Source: Planctomycetota bacterium
GTDB taxonomy: Bacteria > Planctomycetota > Phycisphaerae > Phycisphaerales > UBA1924
Direction: 5' to 3'
Length of the DNA: 64,000 nucleotides
NCBI GenBank assembly: GCA_014584315.1
Contig: JACTNA010000033.1
Coordinates: forward strand, 30,598-94,597
Part shown: positions 53,383 through 63,226 of the stretch, piece after piece
Position numbering within the stretch: position 1 is the first letter of the stretch
How the letters are laid out: the number at the start of each line of letters is the position of its first letter
The notes under the pieces: generated by a model
What the model was told of the DNA's origin: nothing
The model's database searches: none
What the model saw: the letters and a program-made list of their open reading frames with translations, nothing else
Made by a program: the position numbers and the translations under genes

Positions 53383-53856
53383 ATGCCGGACCGACTCTCT
53401 CAGTCGCAGCGCTCCGAACTCATGGCACGGATCAAGGGGCGCGACACCATGCCTGAACAGATCGTTCGCGGCATTCTTCGACAGCACCGCGTCAATTATC
53501 GATCGCATGTGACCTCCTTGCCGGGTTCGCCGGACATCGTCATCGACGCAGCCAAGACCGTCATCTTCGTGCATGGATGCTTCTGGCATCGACATTCGTG
53601 TCCGCGCGGCGAAAGCTGCCCCGCAACACGAACCGCATTCTGGCAAACCAAGTTTGCCAGGAACACTCGCCGCGACCGGCAAGCTGCACGAGTTCTGCGG
53701 CGATCGGGATGGAGCGTCGTCACCGTCTGGGAGTGTCAGACGGCACGTGCTAAGCGCCCACGGCTGACGCTTCGGCTTCGCCGCTTTCTCGTCTCCCGAA
53801 CAAACGCAATCGGCGCCACGGCCTCAGCGAACACTCCAAGACTCAAGGCGGGGTGA
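53383..53856 (+). CDS. vsr: Vsr-type very short patch repair endonuclease
   Basis: A 157-residue nuclease. The core is RSELMARIKGRDTMPEQIVR, LPGSPDIVIDAAKTVIFVHG and CFWHRHSCP, then FWQTKFARNTRRD and VVTVWECQT. Key residues match E. coli Vsr in number as well as type: Glu25, Asp51, His64 and His69; Thr63 is replaced by Val. Vsr nicks at T:G mismatches made by deamination of 5-methylcytosine and is commonly paired with a C5 methyltransferase. Here it may be such a repair companion or may have become the cutting enzyme. It is the last gene of the cassette. Confidence 0.92.
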   Translation: MPDRLSQSQRSELMARIKGRDTMPEQIVRGILRQHRVNYRSHVTSLPGSPDIVIDAAKTVIFVHGCFWHRHSCPRGESCPATRTAFWQTKFARNTRRDRQAARVLRRSGWSVVTVWECQTARAKRPRLTLRLRRFLVSRTNAIGATASANTPRLKAG

Positions 53857-53870
53857 CATCACCTTGCCGT

Positions 53871-53907
53871 GCCGCCGACTTCGGCTGCTCTGAGCCGAAC
53901 TCGGTGC
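53871..53907. repeat. Hairpin repeat copy B (right flank, inverted)
   Basis: The stem 53875-53886 pairs with 53893-53904 with one mismatch around loop GCTCTG, the reverse complement of CAGAGC. The copy is thus inverted relative to A, C and D. It begins 15 bp past the vsr stop codon. Confidence 0.75.
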
Positions 53908-53930
53908 GCTTCAGCGGCCGAGCACCCCAA

Positions 53931-53965
53931 GCACCGACTTCGCAGAGCCGAAGTAGCCGGCACAG
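53931..53965. repeat. Hairpin repeat copy C (right flank)
   Basis: ACTTCG (53937-53942) and CGAAGT (53949-53954) flank the loop CAGAGC. The left flank GCACCG and right flank CCGGCAC match the family frame, with mismatches in the outer stem. It is in the same orientation as copies A and D. Confidence 0.7.
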
Positions 53966-54027
53966 AGCGTTCGTGCCTCCCCGCTCCCCCTAACCCCGTC
54001 TCCCCACCTCCCCCCCGCCGCACCCCC

Positions 54028-54033
54028 TACACT
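54028..54033 (+). promoter_or_regulatory. -10 element for the sdh operon
   Basis: TACACT lies 22 nt before the sdhC GTG. GAGGA at 54043-54047 is a Shine-Dalgarno 8 nt before the start, so this transcript has a short normal leader. Confidence 0.4.
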
Positions 54034-54055
54034 CCTCCCCCCGAGGACGCGACAC

Positions 54056-54859
54056 GTGACTGCGAACTGGTTCGAGCGGCACTACTTCCTGCTCCGGCGA
54101 CTGCACTCGCTCTCCGGCGTCGTCCCGATCGGCGCGTTTCTCGTCATCCACCTGACCACCAACGCCTCGATCGTCTGGGGCAACATCGACGCCGGGCACG
54201 GCGGCGTCGGCACGTTCCAGCACGAGGTCAACTTCATCCACTCTCTCCCCGCCCTGCTCCTCACCGAGATCTTCGTCCTCTGGATCCCGATCGCCTTCCA
54301 CTCGATCCTCGGCTTCTACTACGCCTTCTCCGGCCGCCCGAACGTCGACCGCTACCGCTACCAGGCGAACCGCCGCTACGCCCTCCAGCGGCTCACCGGC
54401 TACCTCGGCTTCCTGTTCATCCTCTACCACGTCGCCACGCTGCGCTGGGGGTGGACCTTCCTCGTCCCCGGCGGCACGCGGTGGAGCCACGAGTACGCCG
54501 CCTCGACCCTCGCCGCCGCCCTCCAGGGAAGCCCCGAGGGCATGAGGCGCTGGGGCCTCGCGGTCTCCGCGTTCTACATGTTCGGCGTGACCGCGCTCGT
54601 CTTCCATTTCGCCAACGGCCTCTGGACCGCCGCCATCACCTGGGGCCTGACCGTCTCCGCGCAGGCCCAGAAGCGATGGGGCATGGTCTGCTTCGCGATC
54701 GGCGCGGGGCTGATGGCGCTCGCCTGGTCGGCCGTCGTCGGCTTCGCCACGCTCGACCCGCGCGAGGCGCGGCTCGTCGAGGAGGACATCCTCCGGCAGC
54801 GCGGCGCGCTCGTCGAGCCGCACGACGCCGCCCCGCTCGCCACGACGGAGGAACGCTGA
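54056..54859 (+). CDS. sdhC: Succinate dehydrogenase cytochrome b subunit
   Basis: A 267-residue membrane protein from a GTG start. It has five hydrophobic segments and conserved histidines in or near them (FLLRRLHSLSGVVPIGAFLV, VIHLTTNASI, FIHSLPALLL, LFILYHVATLRW, ALVFHFANGLW). This is the single-polypeptide di-haem cytochrome b form found with B- or E-type succinate:quinone oxidoreductases. It anchors the SdhA and SdhB subunits to the membrane and passes electrons to quinone. The operon order is sdhC-sdhA-nucleotidyltransferase-sdhB. Confidence 0.9.
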   Translation: MTANWFERHYFLLRRLHSLSGVVPIGAFLVIHLTTNASIVWGNIDAGHGGVGTFQHEVNFIHSLPALLLTEIFVLWIPIAFHSILGFYYAFSGRPNVDRYRYQANRRYALQRLTGYLGFLFILYHVATLRWGWTFLVPGGTRWSHEYAASTLAAALQGSPEGMRRWGLAVSAFYMFGVTALVFHFANGLWTAAITWGLTVSAQAQKRWGMVCFAIGAGLMALAWSAVVGFATLDPREARLVEEDILRQRGALVEPHDAAPLATTEER

Positions 54860-54860
54860 C

Positions 54861-56870
54861 ATGCCCCAGCCCCGCGTCATCGTGGTCGGCGGCGGGCTGG
54901 CCGGGCTGGCCGCCACCGTCCGCATCGTCGAGCAAGGCCTGCCGGTGGACCTCTTCTCGATGGTCCCCGTGAAGCGCTCGCACTCCGTGTGCGCCCAGGG
55001 CGGCATCAACGCCTGCAACGACGTCGCGCGCCAGCAGGGCTACAGCGAGTACCAGCACTTCGACGAGACCATCTACGGCGGGGACTTCCTCGCCGACCAG
55101 CCCCCCGTCCTCGAGATGTGCAACTGGGCGCCGCGCATCATCGACCTGCTCGACCGCATGGGCGTCCCCTTCAACCGCACGGCCGAGGGGTTCCGCGACC
55201 TGCGGCTCTTCGGCGGCTCGCTCTTCAAGCGCACCCACTTCGCCGGCGCGACCACGGGACAGCAACTCCTCTACGCCCTCGACGAGCAGGTCCGACGCCA
55301 CGAGGCCGACGGCAAGGTCAACGCCCACGAGTTCTGGGAGTTCCTGTGGCCCGTCGTCACCGGCGAGGGCGACGACCGACGCTGCGTCGGCGTCGTCGCC
55401 CAGGACATGCGCACCATGCAGGTTCGCGCCTTCCGCGCCGAGGCCGTCGTCATGGCCGTCGGCGGCTGCGGCCTCATCTTCGGCAAGTCCACCAACTCCC
55501 TCATCTGCACCGGCGGCGCGGCCAGCCGCTGCTACCAGGCCGGCGCGTGGTACGCCAACGCCGAGATGATCCAGGTCCACCCCACCGCCATCCCCGGCGC
55601 GGACAAGTGCCGGCTCATGTCCGAGTCCGCACGCGGCGAGGGCGGGCGCGTCTGGGTCCCCCGCAAACGCGGCGACAACCGCCCGCCGCGCGACATCCCC
55701 GAGAGCGAACGCTGGTACTTCCTCGAAGAGAAATACCCGAAGTACGGCAACCTCGTCCCGCGCGACATCGCCAGCCGCGAGATCTTCGACGTCTGCGTCA
55801 ACCAGGGCATGGGCGTCGCGGGCGAGAACCAGGTCTTCCTCGACCTGACCCACAAGGACCCCGAGTACCTCACCCGCAAACTCGGCGGCATCCTCGAGAT
55901 CTACGAGAAGTTCGTCGGCGACGACCCGCGCCACACCCCCATGCGCATCTTTCCCTCCGTCCACTACTCGATGGGCGGCCTGTGGACCACCTACACGCCC
56001 GGCTCCTACCGACCCGCCACGCCCGCGGGCGAGCACCGCGCCGGCGACACCCCCCCCGTCGATGCCGCGCCCGGCCGCGGCATGAAGCCCGGCGCGATCA
56101 ACAACGCCATGACCAACATCCGCGGCCTCTACGCCTTCGGCGAGGTGAACTTCGCCTACCACGGCGCGACACGCCTCGGCGCCAACGCCCTGCTCTCGTG
56201 CATCTTCGACGGCCTCTTCTGCGGCACGTCCGTCGTCAACTACTGCCGCGACGACTCGACCACCCCCGCCGAGTCCGTCCCGCAGTCCGCCTACGACGAC
56301 GCCGTGCGCCGCGAAGAGGCGAAGGCCAGGCGGCTGCTGGACTCGGTGCAGGCCGACCCCGCCGTCGATCCCGCGACCAACCCCTACGTCATCGGGCGCG
56401 AACTCGGCGTCGAGATGACCGCCGCCAGCACCGTCGTCAAGACCGGCCCGCGCCTCGAGCAGTGCCTCCGCACGCTCGCCGACCTGCGCGAGCGCTACTC
56501 GCGCCTCCGGCTCGCCGACTCGGCCGCGTGGTCCAACCAGGCGCTCTCCTACGCCCGCGCCCTCGGCGACATGCTCGTCCTCGCCGAGGTCATCGCCAAG
56601 GCGGGCCTGCTCCGGCGCGAGAGCCGCGGCTCCCACTACCGCCTCGACTTCCCCGAGCGCGACGACGACAACTTCCTCCGCACGAGCATCGCCGAGTACC
56701 GTCCCAACGCCGACTCACCCGAACGCGACCACCACGCCGTCACCTTCGCCCCCGTCGATACCTCCCTCGTCCGTCCGCGCGCCCGGACCTACGGCCGCGT
56801 CGATGGGCAGGCTCGGGTGCCGCGCCCCTCCGTGGCGGGCGTGGAACCCAGCGCCTCCGCCACCCGATAG
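54861..56870 (+). CDS. sdhA: Succinate dehydrogenase flavoprotein subunit
   Basis: A 669-residue flavoprotein that oxidises succinate to fumarate. The FAD-binding Rossmann motif is VIVVGGGLAGLAATVRI; the flavinylation-region pattern is KRSHSVCAQGGINA. Catalytic segments include MIQVHPTAIPG, MSESARGEGGRVWVP and HYSMGGLW; the FAD C-terminal segment is ATRLGANALLSCIFDGL. The C-terminal domain has ERYSRLRLADSAAWSNQAL and SRGSHYRLDFPERDD. The gene starts 1 bp after sdhC. The last 40 residues are a Pro/Arg-rich extension. Confidence 0.95.
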   Translation: MPQPRVIVVGGGLAGLAATVRIVEQGLPVDLFSMVPVKRSHSVCAQGGINACNDVARQQGYSEYQHFDETIYGGDFLADQPPVLEMCNWAPRIIDLLDRMGVPFNRTAEGFRDLRLFGGSLFKRTHFAGATTGQQLLYALDEQVRRHEADGKVNAHEFWEFLWPVVTGEGDDRRCVGVVAQDMRTMQVRAFRAEAVVMAVGGCGLIFGKSTNSLICTGGAASRCYQAGAWYANAEMIQVHPTAIPGADKCRLMSESARGEGGRVWVPRKRGDNRPPRDIPESERWYFLEEKYPKYGNLVPRDIASREIFDVCVNQGMGVAGENQVFLDLTHKDPEYLTRKLGGILEIYEKFVGDDPRHTPMRIFPSVHYSMGGLWTTYTPGSYRPATPAGEHRAGDTPPVDAAPGRGMKPGAINNAMTNIRGLYAFGEVNFAYHGATRLGANALLSCIFDGLFCGTSVVNYCRDDSTTPAESVPQSAYDDAVRREEAKARRLLDSVQADPAVDPATNPYVIGRELGVEMTAASTVVKTGPRLEQCLRTLADLRERYSRLRLADSAAWSNQALSYARALGDMLVLAEVIAKAGLLRRESRGSHYRLDFPERDDDNFLRTSIAEYRPNADSPERDHHAVTFAPVDTSLVRPRARTYGRVDGQARVPRPSVAGVEPSASATR

Positions 56871-56871
56871 G

Positions 56872-57417
56872 ATGCCGATGAGCCGCACCCTGACCTTCAA
56901 CGAGGAGATCGCCCTCGGCATGCTCTCCGAAGGCTCGCACCTGCTCGCCGTCGCCGCCCGCGCCGCCGACGCGACGAACGCGCCCGTCATCGGCGGCGTC
57001 GCCGTTTTCCTGCACGGCTACCGGCGCACGACCGAGGACGTGGACCTCTTCGCCGACGATCCCCAGACCGCCGCCGATGCCCTGCGTGCCGCCGGCGCGA
57101 CGTGGGACGCGCAACGCCGCGAGCACACGCTCGACGGCGTGCCGATTCACCTCGTCACCGCCGCGCAGACCGGCTCTCGCCCCGACGCCACCGAGCGGCG
57201 CCACGGCGTCACCATCATCAGCCTGCCCGACCTCGTCCGATTCAAACTGCACGCGGGCCTCGACCACCTCGACCGCGCCCGCGACCTTGCCGACGTGGTC
57301 GAACTCATCCGGCGCGTCCCCCTCGACAAGTCCTTCGCCGCCCGCCTGCCGACCGCCATGCGCGACCCGTTCAAACGTCTCGTCGACGCCGTCCGTTCCG
57401 CCCCGCCGCACCCCTGA
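56872..57417 (+). CDS. Small nucleotidyltransferase-fold protein within the sdh operon
   Basis: A 181-residue protein with the minimal nucleotidyltransferase motif IGGVAVFLHGYRRTTEDVDL, in which GG and the D-x-D pair are the nucleotide- and metal-binding residues. LPDLVRFKLHAGLDHLDRAR follows in the helical half. This matches DUF6036/AbiEii-like proteins, some of which are toxins. No antitoxin partner is evident. Its start lies 1 bp after the sdhA stop and sdhB follows 14 bp later, so it is expressed with succinate dehydrogenase. Whether it modifies that enzyme or is a passenger is unknown. Confidence 0.75.
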   Translation: MPMSRTLTFNEEIALGMLSEGSHLLAVAARAADATNAPVIGGVAVFLHGYRRTTEDVDLFADDPQTAADALRAAGATWDAQRREHTLDGVPIHLVTAAQTGSRPDATERRHGVTIISLPDLVRFKLHAGLDHLDRARDLADVVELIRRVPLDKSFAARLPTAMRDPFKRLVDAVRSAPPHP

Positions 57418-57431
57418 TACCCGCCATCCCA

Positions 57432-58232
57432 ATGACCGCCACCGCAACAGCCAAGCGAACCGTCCGCCTCCGCGTCCGCCGCTGCGACGGCCCCGGCAGG
57501 CCCTCGCGCTGGGAGTCGTTCATGGTGCCCGTCGAGCCGGGCGCGAACGTCATCTCCTGCCTCCAGACCATCGCCGCAGACCCCGTCACCGAAGAAGGAC
57601 GCCGCACAACCCCCGTCGTCTGGGACGCCAACTGCCTCGAAGAAGTTTGCGGCGCGTGCACCATGGTCATCAACGGCCGCGTCCGCCAGAGCTGCTCCTG
57701 CCTCGTCGATCAGGTCGCGCCACGCAACGGCGACACCATCACCCTCGAACCCATGTCCAAGTTCCCCGTCGTCCGCGACCTGTGGGTCGATCGCTCCCGC
57801 CTCTTCCACGCCCTCACACGCGTCCGCGCATGGGCCCCCATCGACGACACCTTCGACCGCGGCCCCGGCCCGCGCGAAACCCCCGACAAGCAGGCCGTCC
57901 GGTACACGCTCTCCACCTGCATGTCCTGCGGCTGCTGCCTCGAGGCCTGCCCGCAGTTCCTCCTCGTCGAGGACGAAACGAAGTGGGACACCGCCTTCGT
58001 CGGCGCGCACGCCATCAGCCAGGCCCGCCTCTTCAACGCCCACGACACCGGCCGCACGCTCAAGGGCGAGCGGCTCGAATCGCTCACCGGCCCCGGCGGC
58101 GTCTCCGACTGCGGCAACGCCCAGAACTGCGTCAAGGTCTGCCCCAAGGAGATCCCGCTCACCGAGTCCATCGCCGACATCGGCCGCCAGACCACACTCC
58201 ACGCCCTCGCCCGCTGGTTCACAGGCCGCTGA
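57432..58232 (+). CDS. sdhB: Succinate dehydrogenase iron-sulfur subunit
   Basis: A 266-residue protein. The N-terminal ferredoxin domain binds a 2Fe-2S cluster through NCLEEVCGACTMVINGRVRQ and the following Ser-Cys. The C-terminal domain has STCMSCGCCLEACPQF and GNAQNCVKVCPKEIPLTES for the 4Fe-4S and 3Fe-4S clusters. It carries electrons from FAD in SdhA to the haem-containing SdhC. It is the last gene of the operon, followed after 9 bp by a repeat element containing a hairpin. Confidence 0.95.
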   Translation: MTATATAKRTVRLRVRRCDGPGRPSRWESFMVPVEPGANVISCLQTIAADPVTEEGRRTTPVVWDANCLEEVCGACTMVINGRVRQSCSCLVDQVAPRNGDTITLEPMSKFPVVRDLWVDRSRLFHALTRVRAWAPIDDTFDRGPGPRETPDKQAVRYTLSTCMSCGCCLEACPQFLLVEDETKWDTAFVGAHAISQARLFNAHDTGRTLKGERLESLTGPGGVSDCGNAQNCVKVCPKEIPLTESIADIGRQTTLHALARWFTGR

Positions 58233-58241
58233 CCCCCCGCA

Positions 58242-58369
58242 CCAAAACAGAGCACGAAGCGCAAGCGAGTGCCCACCCCCGACATCCCGTGTGCTCCACA
58301 AACCACCCCCGAGGCCGGAGGGGGCTTCTCCCATTTGCCATTTGCCCATTTGCGATCTGCTATTTCACC
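58242..58369 (+). repeat. Composite 3'-end repeat, copy 1
   Basis: A 41-bp core (58242-58282) is identical to 60490-60530. It is followed by a hairpin GAGGCC (58311-58316) with GGCTTC (58323-58328) and an ATTTG-rich tract (58331-58369). The element starts 10 bp after the sdhB stop codon, so it probably lies in the 3' untranslated region and may act as a terminator. Confidence 0.8.
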
Positions 58370-58465
58370 CTTGCCCCTTCCCCTCCCCCCACATTTCCAG
58401 TAGGCTCATGCCTCGTGCGGCCGCGGGGGCGGCCCCGCGCGGACCCGATATCGAGGAGGCTCGAC

Positions 58466-60469
58466 ATGACCACCCGCTCGCGCCGCCGCAAGCCCGGACA
58501 CGCACCCACGCGCACACAGACCGGAGCAGCCCTCCTCGCCCTCCTCTCCCTCGCGGCCTGGCTCGCCTGCGCGCCGACCGCCGCCCTCGCCCAACCCGAC
58601 CGCGATCCGACGTGGGCCGAGACAGACGGCGACCAGCAACCCATCGGCGACCCCATCAAGATCGACAGCGACCCGTTCCCGCCGCAGGGTTCCATCGTCG
58701 GCTGGGGCTCGATGGTCGTGGGCGGCGATCTGACCGAAGGATTCGTTGCGGTTGCAGGGAGCCTCAGGCATAGCTTGGGCCTAAAGGCCGACGGCTCCAT
58801 CGTCGCGTGGGGAGCCAATCTCTACGGTCAGTGCAGCGTTCGCCAGCCCAATACCGGCTTCGTCGCCGTCGCGGCGGGCTATCAACACAGCGTAGGCCTG
58901 AAGGCCGACGGCTCCATCGTTGCCTGGGGAGACAACAGCCGCGGCCAGTGCGATGTCCCGTTGCCTAACAACGGCTTCGTAGCCGTCTCCGCAGGCGACT
59001 CTCACAACCTTGCCCTGAAGGAAGACGGCTCCATCGTCGCATGGGGTGACAACTCCTATGGCAAGTGCAATGTGCCCGTGCCGAACACGGACTTCGTCGC
59101 CGTCGCCGCAGGCGTATACCACAGCCAAGGCCTGAAGGCAGACGGCTCCATCGTCGCGTGGGGGAACGACCACTATGTTCCCCAGCCCAACACGGGCTTC
59201 ATCGCCATCGCCGGAGGGTTGTCGCACAGTCTCGCCCTGAAGGAGGACGGCTCCATCGTCGCGTGGGGATCAAACTACTACGGCCAGTGCAACGTGCCAC
59301 AGCCCAGTACCGGCTATGTCGCTGTCGCAGCGGGCTATTGGCACAGCCTCGGCTTGAAGGACGACGGATCCATCGTCACATGGGGTTGGAACGGCTACGG
59401 CCAATGCACCGTTCCCCAGCCCAACACAGGCTTCGTCGCCGTCGCGGGCGGCGGGGAGCATAGTTTGGGTCTGAAGGCTGACGGCTCCGTCGTCGCGATG
59501 GGAAGCAACTGGGCCGGCCAGTGCGGCGTGCCCAAACCCAACACGGGCTTCGTCGCGGTCGCAGGAGGCGGGGAGCACAGCCTGGGCCTGAAGGGCAATG
59601 GCTCCATCATCGCGTGGGGTGACAACCACTACGCCCAGTGTACCGTGCCGCAGCCCAACACGGACTTCGTCGGTCTTGCGGGAGGCGGATATCACAGCTT
59701 GGGCTTGAAGGGCAACGGCTCAATGGTCGCATGGGGACTCAACAATTTCGGCCAATGCAACGTGTCCAATCATAAGAGCTTCGTTGCAGTTGCGGCAGGC
59801 AAGTACCATAGTCTGGGCCTGAAAGCCGACGGATCCATCGGCGCTTGGGGACTGAACAACTTTGGCCAGTGCGACGTGCCCTCGCCGAACACGGAATTCG
59901 TTGCTGTCGCGGCGGGCGGGTACCACAGCCTGGGCCTCAAGGCCGACGGATCCATCGTCGCGTGGGGTGACAGCCTCTCCGTGCCGCCGCCCAACACGGG
60001 CTTCGTCGCCCTCGCTGGAGGCGGGTACCACAGCCTGGGCCTCAAGGCCGACGGATCCATCGTCGCGTGGGGTCGCAATGTCGAGAGCCAGTGCGACGTG
60101 CCACAGCCCAACGCCGCCTTCATCGCCGTCGCGGCGGGCGGGTTGCACAGTCTCGGCCTCAAGTCCGACGGTTCCATCGTTGCATGGGGACGCATCGACT
60201 ACGGCCCGCGCGATGTTCCCCATCCGGACACGGGTTTTTTCGCCGTCGCGGCGGGCGAGTTTCACAACTTGGGCATCCGCACCGACACCCGAACCCGCGC
60301 AGCCGACGGCCCACGCACCGACTGGGACCGCAACGGCACCATCGACACGCGCGACGTTGTCGCCTTTCTCAACGACTGGACCGCTGGCGACGCTGACTAC
60401 AACGCCGACGGCCTCACCGACACCCGCGACCTCACCGACTTCCTCCAAGCCTGGGCCGAAGCCCGCTGA
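58466..60469 (+). CDS. Exported 14-blade RCC1 repeat protein with dockerin-like tail
   Basis: A 667-residue secreted protein with a basic N-terminus and signal segment (GAALLALLSLAAWLACAPTA). Fourteen consecutive RCC1-type repeats of 35-39 residues follow, each built on GSIVAWGxNxYGQCxVPxPN and FVAVAAGxxHSLGLKAD. The C-terminal 50 residues hold two dockerin-like calcium-binding motifs (DWDRNGTIDTRDVVAFLNDW and DYNADGLTDTRDLTDFLQAW). Fourteen blades would give two seven-bladed propellers. GGAGG precedes the start. The function is probably binding on the cell surface; a ligand cannot be predicted. Confidence 0.88.
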   Translation: MTTRSRRRKPGHAPTRTQTGAALLALLSLAAWLACAPTAALAQPDRDPTWAETDGDQQPIGDPIKIDSDPFPPQGSIVGWGSMVVGGDLTEGFVAVAGSLRHSLGLKADGSIVAWGANLYGQCSVRQPNTGFVAVAAGYQHSVGLKADGSIVAWGDNSRGQCDVPLPNNGFVAVSAGDSHNLALKEDGSIVAWGDNSYGKCNVPVPNTDFVAVAAGVYHSQGLKADGSIVAWGNDHYVPQPNTGFIAIAGGLSHSLALKEDGSIVAWGSNYYGQCNVPQPSTGYVAVAAGYWHSLGLKDDGSIVTWGWNGYGQCTVPQPNTGFVAVAGGGEHSLGLKADGSVVAMGSNWAGQCGVPKPNTGFVAVAGGGEHSLGLKGNGSIIAWGDNHYAQCTVPQPNTDFVGLAGGGYHSLGLKGNGSMVAWGLNNFGQCNVSNHKSFVAVAAGKYHSLGLKADGSIGAWGLNNFGQCDVPSPNTEFVAVAAGGYHSLGLKADGSIVAWGDSLSVPPPNTGFVALAGGGYHSLGLKADGSIVAWGRNVESQCDVPQPNAAFIAVAAGGLHSLGLKSDGSIVAWGRIDYGPRDVPHPDTGFFAVAAGEFHNLGIRTDTRTRAADGPRTDWDRNGTIDTRDVVAFLNDWTAGDADYNADGLTDTRDLTDFLQAWAEAR

Positions 60470-60489
60470 CCCCCTCGTCAACCCCCGCG

Positions 60490-60608
60490 CCAAAACAGAG
60501 CACGAAGCGCAAGCGAGTGCCCACCCCCGATTTCCCGTGCGCCCCCAAGTCACCCCCGAGGCCGGAGGGCCTCCCTTCATTTGGCCCTTTGGCCATTTGG
60601 CCATTTGG
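60490..60608 (+). repeat. Composite 3'-end repeat, copy 2
   Basis: The 41-bp core (60490-60530) is followed by the perfect hairpin GAGGCC (60558-60563) with GGCCTC (60568-60573) and the TTTGGCC-rich tract 60577-60608. It begins 21 bp after the RCC1 gene stop codon, in the same orientation as copy 1. Confidence 0.8.
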
Positions 60609-60882
60609 ACCGCCGCCCCGTTCGGACCACGATCGGGCGGATTTTGCCCGACCCGAACCCGACCGGCCCGCGTACCGAATCATGGAGGGGGGTTCCGGTT
60701 CGGTCTTGTCCGTCGTGGCGGAACCGCCGATAGGACGAGTTGGTAGAGCGCAGGGAAGGCCCTCGGGCCGCCGCATGGAAGCGACGGGCCGACGCCGCAG
60801 GGCGTCGTCCGGGCATCGAACGTTCTGAGCCGTCGGCATCTCCCCGGAGTGGGGGGCGACGCCGGCAGGGAGGAGGAACGCG
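60609..60882 (+). promoter_or_regulatory. Leader region of prkA
   Basis: This is about 270 bp without a recognisable gene. It contains a 7-bp hairpin GGTTCCG (60691-60697) with CGGAACC (60719-60725), and a perfect 6-bp hairpin GACGCC (60791-60796) with GGCGTC (60801-60806). A GGGAGGAGG ribosome binding site lies just before the ATG. The structures may influence prkA translation; no known riboswitch was recognised. Confidence 0.35.
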
Positions 60883-63027
<2,145 letters not shown>

Positions 63028-63226
63028 CCCAACGCCGCCGTGTCCGAGCACCCCACGTCCGGCACGACGGCGAACGCGATCCCCCTCACCCGATCCCGCG
63101 GGGCACGCGGCCGACTCTCTCGCACGGATTCCCGCCGCACCCGGATCTCACACAAACAGCGGGTTGCCACAACGCTCGTGCAAGCGCCACCAAGGCCTGA
63201 ACTCGGCCACGGGAACTCGCCCCCGC
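63028..63226. other. Intergenic region after prkA, nothing recognised
   Basis: This is about 200 bp after the prkA stop codon without a conserved peptide, hairpin terminator or RNA gene that I can recognise. It leads into decayed accessory sequence. Confidence 0.4.

Noticed and set aside
58331..58369. Possible CRISPR or minisatellite from repeated CATTTG units
   Set aside because: The units are too short and irregular; they form part of a composite repeat that recurs at 60577-60608.
60691..60725. Riboswitch in the prkA leader
   Set aside because: Only a 7-bp hairpin is visible; no conserved aptamer core was recognised.
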